NCBI GenBank assembly: GCA_948146395.1
Contig: OX411559.1
Coordinates: 34,676,215-34,740,214 of the forward strand
Source of the DNA: Fragum whitleyi
Taxonomy: Eukaryota; Mollusca; Bivalvia; Cardiida; Cardiidae
Direction: 5' to 3'
DNA: 64,000 nt
Positions 58,901-64,000 of this stretch are shown one piece after another; the first letter of the stretch is position 1; every line of letters begins with the position of its first letter. The translations under genes were made by a program, and so were the position numbers. The notes below the pieces were generated by a model. That model had not been told where the DNA came from. It made no database searches and saw only the letters and a list, made by a program, of their open reading frames with translations.

Positions 58901-61338
58901 TTCCCCAAAGGGGTGTTCGCCCAAGAACCTCAGTTTATTCCCAAGCCAGGAGCTTTATTTGAAGACGATGGCGTTATATTAACACAGGGCACTGACGGGA
59001 GAAAAAAGAAAGGTGAGGCGTGTAAAGGTTTTTTGAAAAAAGTACGAATAGTTCTTGGTCCGAGACTATAAATTCTTTTCGTATTCACTTGAAAAATTGC
59101 TCAAACCCAATTTGAAAATAAAGCTTCCAAAATAGTATAAGAAATGCACGACACAAAGTAAGATTAATAAGTTCTTATTTGGCCTATGAATTGTTTAGAT
59201 ATATGTCAAATTCAGATTTAAATCGAAGGTCTGTGACTAACATTGGTGTGCAAAAAAAATCATTAGAAAGTCAATAAGTTATAATCAAGCCAGTGCATGA
59301 CATTTTCAACAATTTCGCATGTGCGCACAACAGAGCCCTTGGCCAGCCTATGCATCCACACAGGCTGCCCAGAGTCTTAACTATGCTCTCTATCAATAGA
59401 TAAGGTCTTAACCCATCTTCAGGGGATCAGAGATTTTTTTATTGCGTTGCGTTGCTGCATGTGTTGCTTACCGTCTATTAATCACGCTTACATTAAATTG
59501 TTGGAAATGTGACGTAATGGTTCAATTTAATTAATTTTCTTCTAATCCTGTTGATCGAAAAATAAAAACTGTTTTGGTTACATATCAGGACATTAAAACA
59601 AAAGAAATGAATGTTTTAATTTTTGTTTCAATTTCTTTTTAGCTTTTCTAACGATTCTTGACGCCAGAACCATGCAGCTTATAGCGCACGTCACTGCCCC
59701 AGATAATGCGCTGTTTGGTCTACATAACAGGTAATGTATGTTAATTTGGATATGGCATGGTGGGGCTTATATGAATTCCTAACTATTCCTGTTGTCAAAA
59801 CCATGAAGCCCTTTACACACATAATTGCTTTATACACTGTGCTATTTAGTCTGCATAACATGTTCGTCTGTTTATTTTGACCTAGTAGGGAGGGGTTTAG
59901 GACCCTAGAACCACACAGGTGATGCGCAGTTGGTCTACGTCACAGGTATTGTTTGTTGATTTAGACATGACAGGACGGGATTAAGTTCAAATTCGGTGCA
60001 TTCAGTTCTAACATTATCTTTGTCAAAAAGGTACAGCTTTATATCCAAAATCACTGCACCAGACAGTGCACTGTTTGTGTTTCATAACAGGCATTGTTTG
60101 TTGATTTAGACAAAGCAGGGTTTGATATAAGTTAAAATTCGTTACATGAAAAATATGGTTGGGGTAAAGTAACTATTTCCGATATTATCTGGCTTATTTA
60201 TCATTTAAAATGGAGCCAACATTATTTTCAACCATTTTCTTAAACATGGTTTGTCAACATATACGAAGCAACTAAAACTTGATAAATAACGAACTTTTAC
60301 TAGTTCACATGACCGACTACTTACTGTATATTGGAATTACACGTAAACTCGTCAATTGCACCACTGTTAAACTCCATCTTTCCTTATCAATTTGTTTGAT
60401 TAATATTGTCATTATCTTTTTATTTTTCATCAGTGCAAATTGTCAAAACTTAATCGTATCTTTGACTTAGACTTGCGAATTTCAATAATGAGTCATTCCT
60501 ATTTTTAGATTAAAACAAATATAAAAAAACGAAGGTTGTGGTAATTTTTTCACCGTTTTCAATTGGATCGTATACCTTTAGCATATCAGTTGAAACAAGG
60601 ACACGTATACACGTGTGACCCGTCACGCAAAAAGGGACCATCATGGTAGTGCGTAGAATGCGCAGACTGACTAGGGTCGAAACCTTGAGCATTTTGCTTC
60701 TACTTTTTAATCTAAAATGATCAATCTACATTTCTGTTAAGGAATTTTAATACGACCTTTTGCTGTTCTATTCTGGACCAAATATCTCTTCAAATATTTA
60801 TTTTACAGAGTTCCCAGATGGTCCTTTTTCGTGTGACGGGTCACATATATTAAGTGATGTACTTCTGTTACTGTCCTGTATAGCTTCTTTGGTCAGTAAT
60901 TCTAAGCCATGCCTCGGTTAAGGACAGTTTGTTTGTAATATGGGGGCTCGTCCGAGATTAGGCCATTGAGCCATTTATATAGACAGTGTACCGACTTTGT
61001 TGGTACATGAAGCACATTGTTGCCTACGTATTGTCGCACGTAGCGTCATCAATATATGATGACTCTTGAGGGGGTGTTATGGGAGACCACTCTCAATGTC
61101 CTGCAGAGCTTCTTTGGTTTAGATACAATGTCTTGCACCTGCGTCAGGGAAGATCTTCTTTGGCTCAGTGGTTAGCGAATAGGACTTGTAAACTTAAAAA
61201 TTAAAAATTACTTTTCCGCGTGGACCAGTTGTCAGTTTAAGGACCGTTCGTTTGTAATAACTTATGCTTTCTCGTTTCAGGTTCTTTCCTTTTGAAGTTG
61301 GTCAAAAGAAATCACCAGCTGTTGGCATTTTCGGCTGA
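46808..61338 (+). CDS. Carotenoid cleavage oxygenase (BCO/RPE65/NinaB family), complete, 562 aa, 11 coding exons
   Basis: Family members are seven-bladed propellers with a four-His non-heme iron; they cleave carotenoids with O2 or isomerise retinoids. The 11 exons join with consistent phases to one stop at 61336-61338. Iron ligands by motif: His220 (PAHEH), His293 (LHSFSMTEN), His363 (FFATHQ), His542 (FGLHNRFFP). Second-shell Glu: Glu179 (AMTEAP), Glu433 (AFEMSNINY), Glu486 (QEPQFIPKPG). All conserved, so the enzyme is probably active. Odd points: a hydrophobic N-terminus of about 16 residues, unlike cytosolic BCO1, and FIRHSCGVFG in place of the usual LLRNGPG. Substrate and bond specificity cannot be read. 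Introns hold many MITEs and ghost exons of exons 2, 5 and 10. No clear AATAAA follows the stop. Confidence 0.92.
47270..47375 (+). pseudogene. Ghost 1 of oxygenase exon 2
   Basis: Reads GNFICHACRMFENKGNMSAD then PFNLIDNLF in frame, beside the intact exon's GNFIRHSCGVFGNTEHMSEN then PLNYIGHLF. Open but lacks the 3' third of the exon and a clear acceptor. Confidence 0.85.
47376..47480 (+). pseudogene. Ghost 2 of oxygenase exon 2
   Basis: GGTAATTTGG, CCGCCATGCTTGTGGAGTAT and CATTTGTTTGATT align with the unit, with small insertions and a stop (TAG) in frame. Confidence 0.75.
47487..47855. mobile_element. Element with perfect 13-bp inverted ends TTAGACCACGCTT
   Basis: TTAGACCACGCTT (47487-47499) and AAGCGTGGTCTAA (47843-47855) are exact inverted repeats about 370 bp apart. 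Non-coding. Lies between ghosts 2 and 3. Confidence 0.65.
47861..47953. repeat. 93-bp palindromic hairpin
   Basis: The arms TATATGGGAAATAGACACTC and GAGTGTCTATTTCCCATATA are identical inversions, extended outward by ATAGAAAA/TTTTCTAT. The loop is about 12 bp around CTAACGCTCA. It lies inside the exon 2 ghost array. Confidence 0.9.
47960..48075 (+). pseudogene. Ghost 3 of oxygenase exon 2
   Basis: TATCCGCCATGCGCTGGGAA, TACAGAAAAAAACATAAGCG and TTATTTGTTTAATT align with the unit. No open frame over the full copy. Confidence 0.7.
48078..48180 (+). pseudogene. Ghost 4 of oxygenase exon 2
   Basis: CCGAACACAGAAACTATGA and TATATAAGCCATTTGTTTAA match the middle and end of the unit; the start is badly eroded. 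Confidence 0.65.
48186..48280 (+). pseudogene. Ghost 5 of oxygenase exon 2
   Basis: Begins AAG|GTAACTTC like the real acceptor junction, then GGAGTATTCGGGAACACAGA and GAGTGAGAACCCCCTTAAG. A 1-nt length change shifts the frame. Starts 111 nt before ghost 6. Confidence 0.88.
48297..48395 (+). pseudogene. Ghost 6 of oxygenase exon 2
   Basis: Acceptor-like TTGAAG|GTAACTTC and GNFIRHSC in frame, then a TGA stop where the real exon has GGA. It lacks the CMEMGTKF part. Starts 113 nt before ghost 7. Confidence 0.9.
48410..48505 (+). pseudogene. Ghost 7 of oxygenase exon 2 (frame still open)
   Basis: Same first 31 codons as the functional exon with only a few base differences (GNFIRHSCGVF through GHLFD), preceded by an acceptor-like TCGAAG. 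Homology stops at GATTATACATG, so the sequence for CMEMGTKFRIENG and the donor is missing. The youngest copy; separated from the real exon by a hairpin insertion. Confidence 0.92.
48521..48596. mobile_element. 76-bp hairpin inserted between ghost 7 and functional exon 2
   Basis: TTTAAATGAGTGATCAAAGG and CCTTTGGTCACTCACTCTAAA are the arms, with TCAATTTTGTCTATAC/GTATAGATAAAATTGA inside. A related hairpin lies at 33234-33308. Confidence 0.88.
48628..48775 (+). CDS. Carotenoid oxygenase, coding exon 2 (functional copy of an exon array)
   Basis: The exon lies between ATTGAAG and ACTAATAG|GTACAT and encodes Gly61 to Asn109 plus two bases. NFIRHSCGVFG followed by GHLFDCMEMGTKFRIENG and VVTFTN matches the family's 'lRNGPGxf...HlFDGma.lhrFrieNGkvtY' region. 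Seven decayed tandem copies precede it. It alone has the 3' third and a donor, so it is the one used. The family's usual FDG is FDC here. Confidence 0.88.
48829..49527 (-). mobile_element. Helentron-like (HINE) element E6, reverse orientation
   Basis: On the minus strand it starts AGCTAACCTGGGCACGTAGT, has about four diverged core units with GGTCAA phrases, and ends CAGGTAAGCGCTTTAGGGCC with an eroded hairpin and CTCTTG. Shorter and more diverged than E4 and E5. Lies in oxygenase intron 2. Confidence 0.7.
49845..49945. mobile_element. Hairpin MITE, ATCTGGTCTCGG family (copy 1)
   Basis: GTCTTAAAATGTCAATTTTA, ATCTGGTCTCGG and the opposite arm CCTCGACCAGATAACG frame a CTCGTCATGAT core. A second copy is at 54962-55078. 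Confidence 0.65.
50212..50345. mobile_element. Hairpin MITE, CCCTGCGTTCAG family (copy 3)
   Basis: TTGTTCAGAATTATAAAACG, GCTTTGCACGTGCACTTGCG and CGTTTTGTTATTCTGAACA are diagnostic. A 104-codon minus-strand ORF runs through it and is not considered a gene. Confidence 0.7.
50457..50632 (+). mobile_element. SINE tail (headless)
   Basis: TGATAATCGTAGACCTATGT, GGGATAGCAGCTTGATG, GTGAGAGAAATGC and a CAAACCAACAAACAAATAAA 3' end. It finishes about 15 bp before the exon 3 acceptor region. Confidence 0.65.
50648..50741 (+). CDS. Carotenoid oxygenase, coding exon 3
   Basis: This 94-nt exon was found by phase fit: acceptor TTTATAG, one base completing Arg110, then 31 codons reading WYDTNGNDFFDRYGRDMDKS and ending FLQGAYADI. 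Donor GATATT|GTGAGT, phase 0. The RYYDTN-like start after FTNR agrees with related invertebrate oxygenases. A TTAA MITE begins only 8 nt into the next intron. Confidence 0.8.
50754..50914. mobile_element. Palindromic MITE flanked by TTAA (copy 2)
   Basis: Ends GGTAGTGGACCCG and CGGGTCCACTACC bordered by TTAA (50750-50753, 50915-50918), with the same central GGTTTCCTAATGA/TCATTAGGAAACC stem as 5193-5349. Confidence 0.82.
51231..51320. mobile_element. Short palindromic element, CTCAG...GCCTATA family
   Basis: CTCAGTG to CACTGAG, with inner GGGTCAACGCAACACTATTC, then AAGTGCCTATA and TATAGGCACTT. It lies about 110 bp upstream of oxygenase exon 4. Confidence 0.8.
51434..51750 (+). CDS. Carotenoid oxygenase, coding exon 4
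   Basis: Encodes Asn142 to Gln246 plus two bases, from TGGTCAG|AAC to CAATG|GTAACC. Carries second-shell Glu179 in AIAMTEAPIG and the first iron ligand His220 in DNPAHEHTEKDGTLW, the counterpart of the TAHPHxDxxGxxYN motif. The largest exon and the strongest single family signal. Confidence 0.93.
51769..52203. mobile_element. MITE with GTTACATCGTGAAATTGAC termini (copy 2)
   Basis: GTTACATCGTGAAATTGAC and GTCAATTTCACGATGTTG ends, CTCACTCA-rich arms, and a centre GGGAGGTAATCAATATC to ATTACCTCCC, as at 28111. It begins 18 nt after the exon 4 donor. Confidence 0.85.
52780..52965. repeat. Long imperfect foldback with a CCGCGG-rich stem
   Basis: The inner arms TTGTTATCTCGATAGACC (52845) and GGTCTATCGAGATAACAA (52897) are exact and include CGCGG. 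Outer arms ACTTTAGACATCAT and ATGATGTCTAAAGT extend the fold to about 185 bp. Confidence 0.85.
53170..53378 (+). CDS. Carotenoid oxygenase, coding exon 5
   Basis: Completes Trp247 and encodes residues 248-316 plus one base, from AATTCCAG to CTTTTG|GTGAGA. Contains the second iron ligand His293 in YGYLHSFSMTENFIILP, matching the family's 'yxHSFgmTenYivf'. A decayed copy of its 3' half follows at 53516. Confidence 0.93.
53425..53490. repeat. Hairpin between oxygenase exon 5 and its ghost
   Basis: ATAGGTTATTATATAAGA and TCTTATATAATAACCGCTAT are inverted arms around TATATAAG. Confidence 0.8.
53516..53597 (+). pseudogene. Ghost of the 3' half of oxygenase exon 5
   Basis: CCTACATTCATTTTCTATGA matches CCTACATTCGTTCTCGATGA. 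Later TTTGTTTGAAACTTGCGCCT, followed by TGG|GTAAGATCC, matches CTTGTTTGATCCTTGTGCTT, followed by TTG|GTGAGATCC including the donor. The frame contains stops. Confidence 0.8.
54234..54296. repeat. Hairpin GAGGGTTGTTCGATATGT
   Basis: GAGGGTTGTTCGATATGTA and TACATATGGAACAACCCTC type arms with an inner TGTGTATTGTACGATACACA stem. Confidence 0.85.
54490..54632 (+). CDS. Carotenoid oxygenase, coding exon 6
   Basis: Completes Val317 and encodes residues 318-364, from AAATTTCAG to ACATCAG|GTAGGG. KRFFTFEPKGPSRLLVMNKS leads to the third iron ligand His363 in RPFFATHQ, the counterpart of 'FFtFHqiNayE' interrupted by the intron. Confidence 0.92.
54962..55078. mobile_element. Hairpin MITE, ATCTGGTCTCGG family (copy 2)
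   Basis: TGTCTTAAAATATCAG, ATCTGGTCTCGG, CCTCGTCATGATAACTTCTC and TCTCGACCAGATAAC, parallel to 49845-49945. Confidence 0.65.
55139..55300. repeat. Long palindromic MITE, TTGGGCCAACTTATTTCTG
   Basis: GGGCCAACTTATTTCTGACC and GGCCAGAAATAAGTTGGCCC are outer arms; inside lie CGGGTACTGTTGCCCGC and TAGACTGGTC/GACCAGTCTA arms. The last pair also occurs at 44028-44100. Confidence 0.85.
55357..55508. mobile_element. Hairpin MITE, CCCTGCGTTCAG family (copy 4, best preserved)
   Basis: CCTGCGTTCAGGGCGCTAAA and TCATCCTGAACGCAGGGC ends, interior CAAACTGTTTGCAAATTA and CTTTGCACGTGCACTAGCG. Confidence 0.8.
55565..55669 (+). CDS. Carotenoid oxygenase, coding exon 7
   Basis: Residues 365-399 (LGSYEEGELIHMDMLMYNDS and on to VKSILSE), from AATTTTCAG to TCGGAG|GTATAT, phase 0 at both ends. 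Continues the 'HQ|inaYEeDgxivvD' motif. The ORF continuing beyond the donor is intron. Confidence 0.9.
55866..55985. repeat. Long hairpin, first of a tandem pair
   Basis: Arms of more than 40 bp include AAAAAATATCTAACGAGGTT with GGGAGAATTGA and their inverted copies; the loop has GGCTCTGCCGAGACAA. A second, more diverged copy follows at 56328-56455. Confidence 0.92.
56328..56455. repeat. Long hairpin, second of a tandem pair
   Basis: Same design as 55866-55985 (AAAATATCTAACGAGG and CGAGGCTCTGCCGAGACAAT). The flanks AATAACTATGTGATATCA (after the first) and the same string after this copy show that a roughly 470-bp unit was duplicated. Confidence 0.88.
56850..56930 (+). mobile_element. Possible tRNA-like SINE head of another family
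   Basis: CCCGGCTAGGACAGTCCGCG and GTTGGTTCGATCTAC are spaced like A and B boxes. The tail to about 57080 differs from the main SINE. Weakly supported. Confidence 0.35.
57668..57865 (+). CDS. Carotenoid oxygenase, coding exon 8
   Basis: Residues 400-465, from TTATTTCCAG to ACCAAG|GTACAT, phase 0. Carries Glu433 in AFEMSNINY and YTYAYMVR, matching 'lEfPrINy...yrYay'. The minus-strand ORF overlapping it is a shadow. Confidence 0.93.
57900..58864. other. Oxygenase intron 8, no recognised repeat or gene
   Basis: Mostly unique-looking AT-rich sequence. No hairpin or family copy was recognised and no splice-compatible exon seen. Confidence 0.4.
58865..59012 (+). CDS. Carotenoid oxygenase, coding exon 9
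   Basis: Residues 466-514 plus one base, from TATTTGTAG to AAAG|GTGAGG. Contains Glu486 in AQEPQFIPKPGA and EDDGVILT, among the most conserved family signatures ('EPvFVPrPga.eEDDGvvLs'). Confidence 0.94.
59293..59518. mobile_element. MITE with TTTCCAACAATTT termini (copy 2)
   Basis: Same layout as the element at 1888-2112: the left end has ATTTTCAACAATTT and the right end has AAATTGTTGGAAATG in inverted orientation, with related interior sequence. It sits in the oxygenase intron between coding exons 9 and 10. Confidence 0.55.
59643..59730 (+). CDS. Carotenoid oxygenase, coding exon 10
   Basis: Completes Ala515, encodes residues 516-543 plus two bases, from CTTTTTAG to AACAG|GTAATG. FLTILDARTMQLIAHVTAP is the family's 'LlvLDa.tm.eiAra.lP' strand; FGLHN supplies the fourth iron ligand, His542. 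Three decayed copies follow. Confidence 0.93.
59777..59861 (+). pseudogene. Ghost 1 of oxygenase exon 10
   Basis: CTAACTATTCCTGTTGTCAA, AACCATGAAGC, ACTGTGCTATTTAGTCTGCA and TAACA align along the whole exon with CTAACGATTCTTGACGCCAG, AACCATGCAGC, AATGCGCTGTTTGGTCTACA and TAACA. Stops are present and the donor GT is altered. Confidence 0.85.
59894..59944 (+). pseudogene. Ghost 2 of oxygenase exon 10 (internally deleted)
   Basis: AGAACCACACAGG joins directly to TGATGCGCAGTTGGTCTACG and TCACAG|GTATTG, so the middle of the exon is missing but the end and donor-like GT remain. Confidence 0.7.
60006..60090 (+). pseudogene. Ghost 3 of oxygenase exon 10
   Basis: TTCTAACATTATCTTTGTCA, GGTACAGCTTTATATCCA, AATCACTGCACCAGACAGTG and CATAACAG|GCATTG match the exon along its length. 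The intron after each copy also matches (TTGTTGATTTAGACA), so the repeat unit is exon plus about 50 bp. Confidence 0.87.
60617..60852. mobile_element. MITE with TGTGACCCGTCACGCAAAAAG termini
   Basis: GTGACCCGTCACGCAAAAAG plus GGACCATC, and the inverted GATGGTCC plus TTTTTCGTGTGACGGGTCAC, bound about 236 bp. Single-ended relatives lie at 6615-6725 and 46050-46135. Confidence 0.82.
61281..61338 (+). CDS. Carotenoid oxygenase, coding exon 11 and stop
   Basis: Completes Arg544 and encodes FFPFEVGQKKSPAVGIFG then TGA (61336-61338), after the acceptor CTCGTTTCAG. FGLHN|RFFPF restores the C-terminal 'yGfHGxFvp' motif. The tail is about 12 residues longer than the usual end of the family. Confidence 0.9.
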
Positions 61339-61473
61339 TGTAGAGTTGAAACAATACAGGAATACTTACATAGAACTGTTCAATACATCGAAATATACAA
61401 TCACCCTGTTAAAAAGATATCATTTCGATTATTTTTAGTAGTAGTATTAATCTGATCCTTTGGCCTTATTTAA

Positions 61474-63235
61474 GGGTATGTCACATCACATCACAGCGTA
61501 TCAGAGTAACGTATCTCCTGTGTATAAAATATTGCTAATACGCACAACTTTTAAGTGTATTACAACCAACCTCGCCAATTTTTCATCGTAGACGAATGAC
61601 CAGCTTATGCCCGCCGTTTGTGTAACGTATGACGAGCGTATGCGTAGCGAACCCAAAACGTACCCCAGCGTATGTCATCGTAAATGAAGCGTATATCGAC
61701 GTAAGGGTAGCGTATGCAAGCGTATGAATAACATATACAAAACGTGTGACTGAGTTTACCGAGTCTATCGGTAGACATCAAGCCGATCAGAAAAAACAAG
61801 AGGGATATGACTTGAGTCTGAGAAGCTCTATTGACTCCATTGGAAAGCAAGCGGCGTGATAGGACTACGAGATAAAATAACATGTTTTAAACGTTTTAAA
61901 GAAATGACTTTCCCAACTAAGAAACCCCGGATTCTATAAAATGTTATTTAAATCAAATATGACCCTATTATGGTTACATTTGCTGGACCTGATAAATAGC
62001 AAAATTGATGGTAAAATCGGTCTGTGCAAGTTTGAAGAAAATCCGATTAAAACTTTGGAATCTTTAGTTATGTTTTAGTCTGATTTCCATAAGGCGTTTT
62101 TTCTTCACAAGATACGCGAGGAACATGCTCTTCTTTAGAAGAAACAAACTTCTTTTCATAGCACACATATAGTCATTCTTCATGTTCTACATATGGTCGA
62201 AGAATTCAATGTAAACTGTGGACTAAAATGAGATAATGAGGATATATGGTTTGGGATTTGGTATTTCCCATTTCCCTTGAGACATGACCATATACCGAAA
62301 GTAACGTTCATAATGATAGATAGTTCTATGCTGTGTCTGACGAGAATCCGGTGAAAAACTGTAAACACTGCTGCATTGACGATGGTAGTTATTCAAATTT
62401 TCAAAAGACTCTCATTCTCATGTTACTTGAAGAACCCAGTCCTTTGCACGATCAAATGAACGATCTTAGTTACGATTACACACCCATTCTGTACATGTTG
62501 GTAGAAAATAAAAGAAACATTGTTAACTATTTTGAGATAACGAGATAAAATTTACAGTTGGACGGACAGTCACTCGAGTAAACGGACGGACGGACAAAAG
62601 ACATCTCGTCGACACAGCTCTTTTGACCTTCGGTCAGTAGAGGAAAAGCATTTACGCAGAAGAGGAAATCATAAGCTGTTACTCTGTCCGTAGACTTGAC
62701 ATGGTATGTTAAAACAAAGAACGAGACGTAACCGTTAGTAAACGATCACGCTGAAGGTGTAGTTCACATGTCTAGTTCTCTCTCCCCTGATGATCAGGTC
62801 GCATGACTCTTCTCCTTCATCCAAAGTTCCAAAGTTATGCATGTTTCACATCCTCTCCCCGGGGAAAAAATAAAGCAAAAATAAAGGAGAATGCAGGAAG
62901 GGAAGGGCCTGTATTACAGCTAAAATGACTATTTATAGCCAGCCTATGACAAGCGTACTTAATTTATGAGTACGTATCTCGGGTGACACTCTAGCGTATT
63001 GACCGAATGCATACCGTATGATTAGCGTATATTCTTTACACTGGCATACGCTGAACATTTTTTGACATGTTAAAAATCATTTTGGGGCTTCTGCGTAAAA
63101 GAACGAGTACCAACGTATACCAGCGTACTTGTAGCGTACATGACTTATGACTATCGAATGCCTAGCGTACATCAGCGTATGCGAGCGTATGATCATACGT
63201 TGGCATACGTTAGTGCTGCACGGTGTGACAGCCCC
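61474..63235. mobile_element. 1.76-kb transposon-like element with GCGTATG-studded ends
   Basis: Outer ends GGGTATGTCACATC and GGTGTGACAGCCCC are imperfect inverted repeats. The first 270 bp and last 290 bp hold many copies of GCGTATG, CGTAT and CATACG in both orientations. The middle has none and encodes nothing recognised. Dense short subterminal repeats are typical of transposase binding regions in DNA transposons. Superfamily unknown. Confidence 0.6.
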
Positions 63236-64000
63236 ATTACCAACATACAGTAGGCTGGAAAACCGAAACCCTCGTAGCTGCAGCTATACTAAATATGTAT
63301 ACCTTGGTTTATTTGACCCGAATTTGACCTCTGTGGAAAAATGCTCGAATAACAATTACCGACATATTTTATCAATTAACAAAATATATAAAACGTCTAA
63401 TACCGTTTGTTATGCATTCCCATGAAAGCACGTGCAAAGAAGAGTAGGAATTATCAGATTTTTATTCATCTGAATAGCAGGGGTCAAATTCGGGTCAATA
63501 AAACCGCGACATATAATGTAGTCAAAGGATTTGGGTGTTCGAGATAGGGAACAGTCCGACCGACCATCATTGCGTGTGACGTCATGCTTTGTTTACTTTT
63601 TATTGCTGTGTGAAATATTTAAGGTTTAACTCAGTCATGGCGAAGACCGTCGGACCGTCGGACATGTCCGACAAAAATCCCCTAGGTCCGGTAAAGTGTT
63701 CCATATCGTCAGTCTGAATGTCCGACACTATTTTCTGGGCAGAAAAATCTGTTTAAACAGTAAATCCAAACTTTCACTCAAGAAAACATTATTTCTAGTC
63801 AACCTTCTCACGAAAACAAACTTTGATTTTAAACTTTACATAGGTCTAGAATCCAACAATTACAGTTTCTCTACGACTTTCGGCACCGCTAGAATATGCA
63901 AATTCTCTTTTACAAATTGTACCAATTAAGAGAAAGAAGAGATGATTTAAGGATCCAATTTAGAAAGAATTATTGGTAGCTAGTCTTATCTTACCTGATT
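63236..64000. other. Right edge, no gene seen
   Basis: Only short ORFs. A cluster of GTCGGAC/GTCCGAC words lies at about 63648-63725 and a TGACGTCA palindrome occurs near 63578. No feature can be supported. Confidence 0.35.

Noticed and set aside
61605..61883. 92-codon minus-strand ORF
   Set aside because: Its repeated Tyr/Arg/Ile pattern comes from the GCGTATG subterminal repeats of a transposon-like element.

Overview
The window looks like nuclear DNA of a bivalve mollusc, or a close lophotrochozoan relative. It is AT-rich, its genes are spliced with GT-AG introns, and interspersed repeats fill most of the space. Several repeat families look bivalve-like: elements starting AGCTCACCTGAGC with 145-bp tandem cores, elements starting AGTCCCCCACCGG followed by TCCG runs, a tRNA-derived SINE, and many hairpin MITEs. 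The species cannot be fixed from the sequence. There is no prokaryotic-style operon, CRISPR array or rRNA gene.

Three protein-coding genes can be built exon by exon; none is one long ORF. (1) Minus strand, 6971 down to 3237: the first three coding exons of an RCC1L (WBSCR16)-like mitochondrial RCC1-repeat protein, with the rest beyond the left edge. (2) Plus strand, about 10.34-22.82 kb: a complete ZNF706 orthologue of 74 aa in two coding exons, with a candidate promoter and 5'UTR exon near 10.32-10.40 kb and a 3'UTR exon with AATAAA at 22.8 kb. It is head-to-head with RCC1L. (3) Plus strand, about 46.16-61.34 kb: a complete carotenoid cleavage oxygenase (BCO/RPE65/NinaB family) of 562 aa in 11 coding exons plus a predicted 5'UTR exon. 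It keeps all four iron-binding histidines and three second-shell glutamates, and has an N-terminal signal-peptide-like extension.

Layout: 0-1.7 kb holds a decayed Tc1-like transposase. At 2.6-7.0 kb is RCC1L. At 7-10.3 kb there is unassigned and repeat DNA. At 10.3-22.8 kb is ZNF706, whose large intron contains nested Helentron-like minisatellite elements; a similar 3.2-kb array follows its stop codon inside the predicted 3'UTR intron. At 22.8-34.2 kb are SINEs, MITEs and another 3.3-kb Helentron-like array. At 33.6-42.8 kb is a 156-bp satellite block carrying a 4,383-bp tandem segmental duplication. At 42.8-46.1 kb is repeat-rich intergenic DNA. At 46.2-61.3 kb is the oxygenase gene, and at 61.5-63.2 kb a transposon-like element studded with GCGTATG motifs.

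The most unusual signal is a set of decayed, tandem, partial copies of single exons ('ghost exons') lying in the introns beside the intact exon. They occur in all three genes: RCC1L exon 3 (three ghosts), ZNF706 coding exon 1 (one), oxygenase exon 2 (seven), exon 5 (one) and exon 10 (three). Four of the five arrays also contain a hairpin or palindromic MITE, which suggests palindrome-linked local duplication. All calls come from reading the sequence; no database search was run.
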